A stretch of DNA of 56,692 nucleotides from SVQP01 sp045658965 (GTDB lineage: Bacteria; Bacillota; Clostridia; Oscillospirales; CAG-272), in assembly GCA_045658965.1 (NCBI GenBank), contig JAZOVZ010000027.1, positions 1-56,692 on the forward strand, given 5' to 3'. Under the pieces are notes generated by a model. The model made no database searches. It had not been told where the DNA came from and saw nothing but the letters and a program-made list of their open reading frames with translations. The position numbers and the translations under genes are program-made. Shown here piece by piece: positions 33,729-40,920 of the stretch (within the stretch, counting starts at the first letter, position 1; every line of letters starts with the position of its first letter).

Positions 33729-34634
33729 TCATTCTAGGAGTTTCTTCATAGTATACCAGCGATGTCCTCTGGGACAATTCTGGATTTCACCGACGATTCT
33801 ATATCCATGTTTTAGAAAAAATGTTGACTGACAGTCCAGTACATCCAAAAGAATGAAATCACCGCTGTTTTCTTTTGCTGTTCGCTCAATATCAAGAAGG
33901 AGTTTCGAACCGAATCTTTCATTTCGATACCGCTCCTCGACCCACAACACACTCACATTTGCTGCACCCCAGACATCTGTTCCATTTGCGGTTCTATAGA
34001 TATCAGTTCTGATGAAAATACCTGCAACAAGGCTGCCCTGCTCGTCTACGAACTTTTTACCAAATCGTTCATAGCGATTTGGTAGCGTCGCATGGGAGCA
34101 ATTATACTCGTCCAGCTTGTCGTCGATAAAATCGCCGTCTTCCTCTGTTCCGAATGTGATTGTATGCAATTTCCCATCATCATGATTGGACACGGTTCCA
34201 AGAATGGGACAATCAAGCCGTTTCGCCATAGAGTAGGAAACATGCCCTTTGGGAGAATTTTCTACCGTGCCGCATACTTGATATCCATTTTTTTCATAAA
34301 ATCCTCTGGCCTGAAAATCGCCAGTGCCTAGCGTTGATAGATAGCAGCCTTTCTCCCTGCCAACATGTTCAATTTTCTCGAGAAGTTTTGAACCCAGGCC
34401 GCATTTCCGATGATGCTCATCTACCCACAAAGTATCGATTCGCAGAATGTCCCAGCTGTTCACATAAGCAATACATCCACCGATAATATTGCCATTTTCG
34501 TCAGAAACCTTTAATACATAGCCTTCAGTAGAGGGGCGCTCAGAAGGTGGGACAATAGAATCGTAAAAAGCATCCAGCTTCTCACTCATATATTCCACAT
34601 CATCAGGTATGGTGAGCAACATTTCATACTTCAT
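33729..34634 (-). CDS. Tandem GNAT-domain acetyltransferase
   Basis: The 301-residue protein contains two GNAT folds. The first (about 15-135) has the acetyl-CoA binding motif VDEHHRKCGLGSKLLEKIE; the second (about 165-300) has VEERYRNERFGSKLLLDIE. Both halves end in a YEKNGYQVCGTVENSPKGH or FLKHGYRIVGEIQNCPRGH block, so the protein arose by internal duplication. It probably acetylates an amine of unknown identity. I start at ATG 34634, since GAGGTG lies 7 bp upstream; an ATG six codons earlier lacks a ribosome binding site. Codon use is clearly more A+T-rich than the surrounding sugar genes, consistent with acquisition from another lineage. Confidence 0.85.
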   Translation of the reverse strand: MKYEMLLTIPDDVEYMSEKLDAFYDSIVPPSERPSTEGYVLKVSDENGNIIGGCIAYVNSWDILRIDTLWVDEHHRKCGLGSKLLEKIEHVGREKGCYLSTLGTGDFQARGFYEKNGYQVCGTVENSPKGHVSYSMAKRLDCPILGTVSNHDDGKLHTITFGTEEDGDFIDDKLDEYNCSHATLPNRYERFGKKFVDEQGSLVAGIFIRTDIYRTANGTDVWGAANVSVLWVEERYRNERFGSKLLLDIERTAKENSGDFILLDVLDCQSTFFLKHGYRIVGEIQNCPRGHRWYTMKKLLE

Positions 34635-34781
34635 ATCTAACACCTCGCTCATATGTACTGTTCGACAAATTCTTATTTATCGTTATGTTTTATCGCCGGT
34701 TTCGCCTTTGTATTACAAAGGCACAGGGCAAAGCCCTCGCCCCTGTTTATTATAACACAAAACGGCAGAGAAAACAAGAGT

Positions 34782-34945
34782 GATATTCCGACTTCGTCGG
34801 AGTGGTATTGTCGCTACGCGACAGTGATATTAAAGCCTGCGGCTTTAGTGATATTTTATTCGCCTAAAAACTCGCGGAGCGAATATCACTCGGCGTGAGC
34901 CGAATATCACTGCGAAGCAATATCACTCGCCGCAGGCGAATAAAA
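34782..34945. repeat. Inverted-symmetric hairpin array, AGTGATATT/AATATCACT spacers
   Basis: Left half: spacer AGTGATATT (once AGTGGTATT) alternates with hairpins CCGAC-TTC-GTCGG, GTCGC-TAC-GCGAC and AAAGCC-TGC-GGCTTT. A central hairpin (ATTCGC...GCGAAT) follows. Right half: hairpins CGGC-GTGA-GCCG, TGC-GAA-GCA and CGCC-GCA-GGCG are separated by AATATCACT, the reverse complement of the left spacer. Loop triplets also flip, from TNC on the left to GNA on the right. Same architecture as the array at 18358-18562, but with a different spacer and no four-helix-bundle gene. Confidence 0.9.
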
Positions 34946-34982
34946 CTGCGAGACTTCCTTATGAGAAGTCTCGCAAATCAGC
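34938..34982 (-). terminator. Terminator of the helical-protein gene
   Basis: On the minus strand GCGAGACTTC pairs with GAAGTCTCGC and is followed by AGTTTTA. It abuts the right end of the hairpin array. Confidence 0.7.
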
Positions 34983-34992
34983 CCCTTTTTCT

Positions 34993-35427
34993 TTACAAAT
35001 ACCCTCTGATATCGTCCGCCAGCTTTTGCTCGATCTTGATCAGCTTTTTGGCAATGTCCTTGCTGCGCTCGTCGGCAGCCTTGTACTGATTGAGGTACCC
35101 CGAAAGCGACTTGACGCCCATGTCGCAGCCGTCGGTCATCAGGTCTGCAACGGTCTTGTCCGACTCGTGCATCATGAGCTTGACGTTGGTTTTGATCCAC
35201 GACATACCCGTCGCCATGGGATTGGGGTCCTTGCCCTCGTCACCAAACTCGTCCAGCCCCTTTTGAATATCCTTATCCAGCTCCTCGTGCTCGCGCAGGC
35301 TGTCGATCAGAATTTCTCGCAGCTTGTCAGATTTGACGTTATCCAGCACATCCTTGATGCTCGACACGCCCATTTTGACCCCCGCATCACATTCGCGCAA
35401 TAATTTTATGGTATCTTGTTCGATCAT
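34993..35427 (-). CDS. Small all-helical protein, ferritin-like (DUF2383-type) suspected
   Basis: The 144-residue protein is soluble and predicted to be a four-helix bundle. It has two similar halves: LLRECDAGVKMGVSSIKDVL near the start and LMTDGCDMGVKSLSGYLNQY near residue 105. A central HEELDKDIQKGLDEFGDEGK and WIKTNVKLMMHESD lie between. The pattern resembles ferritin-like DUF2383/PA2169-type proteins, but the paired metal-binding Glu/His motif of true ferritins is not clear. AAGGAG precedes ATG 35427; a longer ORF upstream runs through a repeat and is discarded. Monocistronic. It is not related by sequence to the four-helix-bundle protein at 17989-18339. Function is unknown. Confidence 0.72.
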   Translation of the reverse strand: MIEQDTIKLLRECDAGVKMGVSSIKDVLDNVKSDKLREILIDSLREHEELDKDIQKGLDEFGDEGKDPNPMATGMSWIKTNVKLMMHESDKTVADLMTDGCDMGVKSLSGYLNQYKAADERSKDIAKKLIKIEQKLADDIRGYL

Positions 35428-35524
35428 GGCAAATCTCCTTTTTTTGTTTAGTATGCGGAGATTTTTATGCAATGATACACAGCAGAAAATAAAAAAGCTT
35501 TTGGGATGCGACAGAAGGAGGTTC

Positions 35525-35654
35525 TTTGTGCAGGCAGAGGAGGAGCAAGCCCCTCCCCTACCGCCAAACGGTTCGGTCATATTAATTTATCGCTTAAATA
35601 TCTAAACTCTATACCGGGTAGGGGAGGGGCTTGCTCCTCCTCTGCCTGCACAAA
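35525..35654. repeat. Perfect 38-bp inverted repeat
   Basis: 35525-35562 and 35617-35654 are exact reverse complements by eye (TTTGTGCAGGCAGAGGAGGA, then GCAAGCCCCTCCCCTACC). The inner ends carry the GGTAGGGGAGG word of the capped repeats, and GGAGCAAGCCCC also appears at 50211-50222. Confidence 0.88.
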
Positions 35655-35677
35655 CTAAATATGCACCCCTGTGAAAA

Positions 35678-37642
35678 TCAAAACGAGATGCTTAACTCCT
35701 CGTTTGCAGGGATCTCATACTGCTTGCCGCCAAGCATCAGCGTGCCGCCTGCGCGGGTCGCGTATACGGTGCAGGAATGCGCATCCATCTTGACGCGCAC
35801 GCTGTGCCCCTCGGGCAGCGGCACGGTGCCGTCCACGTGACGGTAAAGTCCGCGATCGGGCTGCACCGCAAAGGTCTTATATCCGATGTCGGTGGGATAG
35901 ACGCCAAGGCAATATCTGCCCAAGAGGTAGATCGGCCCGCCGCCCCACGCATGACACAGCGAGCAACCGTACTTCATGCCGTACATGCCGTAGTGCTCAA
36001 TTCCCTTTTGCTCGGGCAAATACTGCTCCCAGATTGAGGTTGCCCCCAAGGACACCATGCCGCCCCAGTAGGACTCAATCTTTTTCTGCGCGGTTTTCAG
36101 TCTGCCCATCATACACAGTGCGTTAAGCTCAAAGAACTCAAAATACGGCGTGGTGATAGCTTTCACCGCATCGTTTTCCAATACGCAGCGCACGATTTTC
36201 TGCGCGCGGCGGTGCGAAACAAAGCCGTACATGATCGCAAAGATATTGGCATGACGCGTGACGTTTTCCTTGCCCGTGGTATGGCAATCGATAAACGCAC
36301 CGCGCTCCTCGCGCCAATAATCCTGCATCACGCGCTTTTGCAGCGCATCAGCCGCCTTGCGGTATGCCGCACCGTCCTTGCCGACCAAAGCGCACAGCTC
36401 CGCCATGCACTTGTGGCATTGCCATAAGAGAATCTGCTCGGCACAGATAGGCCCGCCCTTGTCCATATCCGACCAGTCGATAAAGATCCAGTCGCCGTCG
36501 CGATAACACACGTAACCCTGCTCGTCAAGTCTGCCCGTAATAAACTCGTAAAGCGCGTGCAGGCGGTCAAAGTACAGACTGATAAACTGCGCGTCGCCCG
36601 TAGCAAAATAGTATTCGTACGCACCGATGATGAGGTACATAGAATAATCGTTGATCGAATTGATATGCTGCTCGTAAGGGGGCTTGCCCAAAAGCGAGAT
36701 GATGGTGCGCTTGGTGATCTCGGGATCAAAGTAGAGATAGCGGTTTGCCATGTAGGATTGGTACGCGTCTCCCGACCAGCACCAACGGTCGCGCTTGATG
36801 CCGTCCAAGAAAAATTCACGCGAATTGAGGTGCAAGGTATACGCGCAGATCTCCCAAATCTTGTTGACGTTCTTTTTGTTGCAGGTAAAGGTTGCCACGT
36901 CGTCGATCGGCAGGTATTCGTAATCTGCCCACACCTGCGCTTTTCCCGCCCCCTGCACGCACACGTAGCGGAACGCGCGCCCGGGGCGCACGTAATCGCT
37001 CTGCCCCTGCAGCGTTTCGCGGATCAGCGCCTCTGCGTGGTCAAGTGCCTCCTCGCGTGACTCTCCGTAGGTCACGCGGATCTCGCTTTCCGCATCCGCG
37101 CCCTCAATATGCAAGAGCGCATATGTCTCGCGCCCGAAATCGTACAGCGTTCCCTGCTCGGTCTTGACCGTTTTGACGGGATCAAGCCGCTTATAAGAGA
37201 AGCAAAACTCCTCGGGATTATCCGCAGCATCGGTATACGCGGGCGTGCAGCCTACGGGCACGCGCTTTGTCACGATCATGTGATCGGCGATCCAAGATGC
37301 ATCGGTTTTGAGATACTTGCTGTCCACGTAAAGGCTGGGCAGCCCCTTTGTGGCAAGCAGCACCGCCATGACGTTGTGATCTCCTGCAGGCAGCACAACG
37401 TCCTCGTTGACCGGCAGCCGCTTGTCATCTACGATGACGTACCCCTTGGCGCGCGTGACAAAGCGCACCACGTCATCCGTATCCGCATGGTAGCTCTTGA
37501 AAAAGCGCACGTTGGGGTACGGCGTGGCAAGTGCCCAGAAGGTGGGGTACTCGCAGCCGAACTCCTCGCGGCGGGAATGCAGCTTGATGCTGTGGTAAAG
37601 CTCGTAATCTCCGGGATACCAGATCCATTTTGCTTGACTCAT
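35678..37642 (-). CDS. GH78-like alpha-L-rhamnosidase family protein
   Basis: The 654-residue protein has N-terminal beta-sandwich domains (about 1-260) and an (alpha/alpha)6 barrel (about 265-590). The strongest motif is FFLDGIKRDRWCWSGDAYQS, matching the GH78 catalytic block DGxKRDRxxWxGD with the general-acid aspartate. The C-terminal beta domain starts near SLCHAWGGGPIYLLGRYCLG. It should remove terminal alpha-L-rhamnose or a related deoxyhexose. No signal peptide is present. I start at ATG 37642 because GGAGG lies upstream; the longer ORF runs over the promoter. It shares a divergent promoter region with the tandem DUF4832-type genes, suggesting joint control and one substrate. Confidence 0.85.
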   Translation of the reverse strand: MSQAKWIWYPGDYELYHSIKLHSRREEFGCEYPTFWALATPYPNVRFFKSYHADTDDVVRFVTRAKGYVIVDDKRLPVNEDVVLPAGDHNVMAVLLATKGLPSLYVDSKYLKTDASWIADHMIVTKRVPVGCTPAYTDAADNPEEFCFSYKRLDPVKTVKTEQGTLYDFGRETYALLHIEGADAESEIRVTYGESREEALDHAEALIRETLQGQSDYVRPGRAFRYVCVQGAGKAQVWADYEYLPIDDVATFTCNKKNVNKIWEICAYTLHLNSREFFLDGIKRDRWCWSGDAYQSYMANRYLYFDPEITKRTIISLLGKPPYEQHINSINDYSMYLIIGAYEYYFATGDAQFISLYFDRLHALYEFITGRLDEQGYVCYRDGDWIFIDWSDMDKGGPICAEQILLWQCHKCMAELCALVGKDGAAYRKAADALQKRVMQDYWREERGAFIDCHTTGKENVTRHANIFAIMYGFVSHRRAQKIVRCVLENDAVKAITTPYFEFFELNALCMMGRLKTAQKKIESYWGGMVSLGATSIWEQYLPEQKGIEHYGMYGMKYGCSLCHAWGGGPIYLLGRYCLGVYPTDIGYKTFAVQPDRGLYRHVDGTVPLPEGHSVRVKMDAHSCTVYATRAGGTLMLGGKQYEIPANEELSISF

Positions 37643-37673
37643 ACTGTAACCTCCAAACGGTTTTATTGTATTC

Positions 37674-37702
37674 ATTGTATCACACAAACAAACAAATTGC
37701 AA
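37674..37702 (-). promoter_or_regulatory. Promoter of the GH78-like gene
   Basis: On the minus strand TTGCAA (37702-37697) and TACAAT (37679-37674), 17-bp spacer. It is back to back with the plus-strand promoter, leaving about 29 bp between for a shared operator. Confidence 0.6.
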
Positions 37703-37731
37703 GTATACAAGATCAATTCGTTTATTCAATA

Positions 37732-37760
37732 TTGACAATTTTCTATATGTATGATATCAT
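37732..37760 (+). promoter_or_regulatory. Promoter of the tandem DUF4832-type genes
   Basis: TTGACA (37732-37737) and TATCAT (37755-37760), 17-bp spacer. GGAGG and the ATG at 37796 follow. Confidence 0.68.
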
Positions 37761-37795
37761 AAAACCAAAGAAAACCATACAAGGAGGATAGTATC

Positions 37796-39232
37796 ATGTC
37801 CGATTTCCCGAACATCATTGACGTCCCCGGCGGTCAAGAGGCGCAGACCCTGTGCTTTATGACAGACAAGAAATTCGTGCGCAAGAATTATTGCGATCTG
37901 CGCCTGCTTGTTGACGACAAGACTCCCCTGCGCAACCCGCACAAGGGCTGGTTCTGGCACTACATTGATAACGGATACGCACGCGGTGCTTACCGCGAGG
38001 GGCACGACGAGGATGACGACCTTGCCGACTTCCCCGGGCTCAATCACCTCTATTTGCGCTTTGACTGGGGTGACGTGGAAAAAAGCGAGGGCGTGTACGA
38101 CTTCTCCTATCTTGACTCCATCATGGAAAAGTGGGGCGCGCGCGGCTACCGCTTCTCTCTGCGCGTTTGCACCTACGAGGGACACGCAACGCTCAACCAC
38201 GCCACGCCCGCATACGTATACGAAAAGGGCGCGCGCTGCTACCTTTTGGAGGACGGCAAGATCCAGCCCGACTTTGGCGACCCCATTTTCATGGAATGTC
38301 TTGAAAAATTCATGCAAGCATTCGGTGCAAAATACAACGGCGACCCCCGCATTGAGTGCATCGACATCGGTACGCTCGGCACGTGGGGCGAGGGGCATAC
38401 GGTAGAGGGCGACGGTCGCGTCTACCCCTTGGACGTGGTCAAGGCGCACTTTGATCTGCACGCGCGCTACTTCCCCGACACATACGTGCTTTGTAACGAC
38501 GATCATATTGCCTCGCGCTTTTGCCAAGGACAAGCCGAGGTGCAGGAAATGCTGGACTACGCCCGCGCGCGCGGCTTTGGCGTGCAGGACGACTCCATCT
38601 GCTGCGACTACTATTTCCAGATGAACGGCTACGATACCATGCGCGCGCCTTGGGCGTTTGAACGCCTCTCCGATAACGCGCCCAATGCCATTGAAATGGC
38701 ACACTATACCTACATCAAGCCGCAGTATGAATCCTATTTCCGCGATGGGCTTACCGCTATGGAAGCCTTCAAGAATGCGCGTGCCACCTTTGCGGGCTTC
38801 CACGGTTACCCCCGCAAGTGGCTGGCAAATGAATACTACCTGACCGAATACTGCGCAAACCGCCTTGGATACTGGTACTTTATCACAGGTGCTTGCATTC
38901 CCGAGCTGACAAACACCGCCTACAACCGCATTGAGCTGGACGTGGAAAACCGCGGCTGGGCACGCGCCTACTTTAAATACGACCTGCGCCTTTGCCTGCG
39001 CGGTGAGAACGGCAGCTACGAGATCGACCTGATTGCCGACAACCGCACCTGGCAGCCTGATACACCCATCACGCTCTCTCTGCGCGTGGACGCGCGCGGC
39101 GTGCCCGAGGGCGACTATGACGTTTGCATTGGTCTTTTTGAAAAGGGCAACCCCATCAAGCTTGGCATCAAGCAAGAATACCTCAAAGACGGCTACTACA
39201 CCATTGCGCGCACGCACGTGCGCGGCGTTTGA
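37796..39232 (+). CDS. Putative glycoside hydrolase, DUF4832-type TIM barrel, copy 1
   Basis: The 478-residue protein has a probable clan GH-A-like barrel (about 35-365). Motifs are NPHKGWFWHYIDNGY, LYLRFDWGDVEKSEGVYDFS, IDIGTLGTWGEGHT (a Trp-Gly-Glu where an acid/base would sit) and FAGFHGYPRKW. The last 110 residues form a beta-sandwich (NRIELDVENRGWARAYFKYD). The LYLRF-W---E--EG-YDF pattern resembles family GH42-like and DUF4832 proteins, whose substrates are not known to me. No signal peptide, so cytoplasmic. It is followed by a close paralogue 14 bp downstream. AAGGAGG-like sequence precedes the start. Confidence 0.75.
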   Translation: MSDFPNIIDVPGGQEAQTLCFMTDKKFVRKNYCDLRLLVDDKTPLRNPHKGWFWHYIDNGYARGAYREGHDEDDDLADFPGLNHLYLRFDWGDVEKSEGVYDFSYLDSIMEKWGARGYRFSLRVCTYEGHATLNHATPAYVYEKGARCYLLEDGKIQPDFGDPIFMECLEKFMQAFGAKYNGDPRIECIDIGTLGTWGEGHTVEGDGRVYPLDVVKAHFDLHARYFPDTYVLCNDDHIASRFCQGQAEVQEMLDYARARGFGVQDDSICCDYYFQMNGYDTMRAPWAFERLSDNAPNAIEMAHYTYIKPQYESYFRDGLTAMEAFKNARATFAGFHGYPRKWLANEYYLTEYCANRLGYWYFITGACIPELTNTAYNRIELDVENRGWARAYFKYDLRLCLRGENGSYEIDLIADNRTWQPDTPITLSLRVDARGVPEGDYDVCIGLFEKGNPIKLGIKQEYLKDGYYTIARTHVRGV

Positions 39233-39246
39233 AAGGAGGCACGGAT

Positions 39247-40695
39247 ATGACAAATAAGCTCTACCCCAATCTTTGCCCCGCTCCCACTCCCGACGGCTCG
39301 CAAACCATGTGCGGCATGTGGGATCATCCCCTTTCCCGCCCCGATTTTATCGATCTGCGCCCCTTTGTGGATGACAAAACCGTCTTAAAGAACCCCCACA
39401 AGGGCTGGTTCTGGCACTATATCGACAACGGCTACGGCAGAGATAATTACCGCCATCCGCAGCACGCAGACCCCGCGGACGATCTTTCCGACTTCCCCGG
39501 ACTCAACCACCTGTATCTGCGCTTTGACTGGGGCGACATTGAAAAAGAGGAGGGCGTTTACGACTTCTCCTACCTTGACGAGATCATGAACCTCTGGGGC
39601 CCGCGCGGCTACACCTTCTCCTTGCGCATCTGCTCCTATGAGGGCGAAGCACGCATGAATTATGCCACCCCCGCCTACGTGTACGAGAAAGGCGCGCGCG
39701 GCTATCGCATGCCCTCGGGCACCATCCAGCCCGAGTACGGTGATCCCATCTTCCTTGCTTGCCTGGAAAAATTCTTGGCTGTCATGGGTGAGAAATTCAA
39801 CGGTGACCCGAGAATCGAGTGCATTGACGTGGGCACCATGGGCACGTGGGGCGAGGGTCACACGGCTGCCGACGCAACGGGCATCATCATTCCGCCCGAG
39901 GTGGTCAAAAAGCACTTTGATCTGCACGCAAAATACTTCCCCGATACGCCCGTGCTTTGCAACGACGACCACATCTGCTGCCGCATTGCGCACGGACAGG
40001 ACGAGGTGCAGGAGGTACTGGACTACGCCAGCGAGCGTTGCTTCGGTATTCAGGACGACTCGGTGTGCTGCAACTACTACACGCAGGTCAACGATTACGA
40101 CACCCTGCGCGCGCCTTGGGCGTTTGACCGTCTTGCCCCCGATGCCCCTGCTTGCATTGAAATGGAGCACTACGGCTACGTGCACAACCACAACGATCAC
40201 TTCCGCGACGGTCTGACCGCCATGGAAGCCTTTAAGCGCACGCACGCCACCTTTGCGGGATTCCACGGCTATCCCCGCACGTGGCTCAAAAACGAATACT
40301 ATCTGACCGAATACTGCGCTAACCGCCTTGGATATTGGTATTTCGTGACGGGCGCGACCGTGCCTGCCCTGCACCGCTCGGCGCACAACGTCGTCACGCT
40401 GGACGTGCAAAACCGCGGCTGGGCGCGCGCGTACCGCAAATATGACCTCAAGATCAGACTTCGCGGCGCGGACGGCAGCGAATACGTGCTTGATACCGAT
40501 ACCGACAACCGCACGTGGTTGCCTGAGCAAAAGCAGACCCTGACCCTGCGCCCCGACCTGCGTGACGTTCCCGCAGGCAAGTACGAGGTAGCGATCGGCA
40601 TGTTCGAGGGCGAAACGCCCATCAAATTGGCTCTTAAGCAAGAGATTTTCGACGGCAAGTTCTATACGATTGCCAAGGAAGTAACGGTATTTTAA
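39247..40695 (+). CDS. Putative glycoside hydrolase, DUF4832-type TIM barrel, copy 2
   Basis: The 482-residue protein is a full-length tandem paralogue of the preceding gene and shares NPHKGWFWHYIDNGY, LYLRFDWGDIEKEEGVYDFS, VGTMGTWGEGHT and FAGFHGYPRTW. The N-terminal 40 residues and the linker around residue 60 differ, as do some residues around the putative pocket (for example CRIAHGQDEV for SRFCQGQAEV). I start at ATG 39247, with AAAGGAGG ending 8 bp upstream; an in-frame ATG at 39229 lies inside the previous gene. The two are probably co-translated and may form a hetero-oligomer or split related substrates. Confidence 0.75.
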   Translation: MTNKLYPNLCPAPTPDGSQTMCGMWDHPLSRPDFIDLRPFVDDKTVLKNPHKGWFWHYIDNGYGRDNYRHPQHADPADDLSDFPGLNHLYLRFDWGDIEKEEGVYDFSYLDEIMNLWGPRGYTFSLRICSYEGEARMNYATPAYVYEKGARGYRMPSGTIQPEYGDPIFLACLEKFLAVMGEKFNGDPRIECIDVGTMGTWGEGHTAADATGIIIPPEVVKKHFDLHAKYFPDTPVLCNDDHICCRIAHGQDEVQEVLDYASERCFGIQDDSVCCNYYTQVNDYDTLRAPWAFDRLAPDAPACIEMEHYGYVHNHNDHFRDGLTAMEAFKRTHATFAGFHGYPRTWLKNEYYLTEYCANRLGYWYFVTGATVPALHRSAHNVVTLDVQNRGWARAYRKYDLKIRLRGADGSEYVLDTDTDNRTWLPEQKQTLTLRPDLRDVPAGKYEVAIGMFEGETPIKLALKQEIFDGKFYTIAKEVTVF

Positions 40696-40920
40696 TAGCA
40701 AAAGTAGCGGGCGCTCGCATATTTCGGTTTTGCCGAAATTCTCGCCCATACGGTTTTGTTGATTGATCCTTATTGGTTGCCGCCACCAACCGACAAAGCG
40801 GGCAAGACAGGCTGACTATGTACCGAAGCCTCGCTTTGATCATACCGAACACGGGGCAGATTTGCCAAAATGCGCAAGTCTGCTCCGAACTGATATATGG
40901 TAAAAACATGGAGATCTTTT
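40696..40920. other. Gap between DUF4832-type and peptidase genes
   Basis: The 225-bp region holds a short G+C-rich hairpin (TTTCGG-TTTTG-CCGAAA, 40729-40745) inside a wider GGGCG...CGCCC pair, perhaps a terminator or a decayed repeat. No gene was recognised. Confidence 0.4.

Larger units (their letters stand above)
34635..34992. other. Gene-free gap holding the second hairpin array
   Basis: The region contains a G+C-rich palindromic stretch (AAGGCACAGGGCAAAGCCCT, about 34717-34740) and the array at 34782-34945. No gene is visible. Confidence 0.6.

Noticed and set aside
34782..34945. CRISPR or tandem satellite
   Set aside because: The 9-bp spacer changes to its reverse complement at the centre and the segments between are different hairpins, which fits neither.
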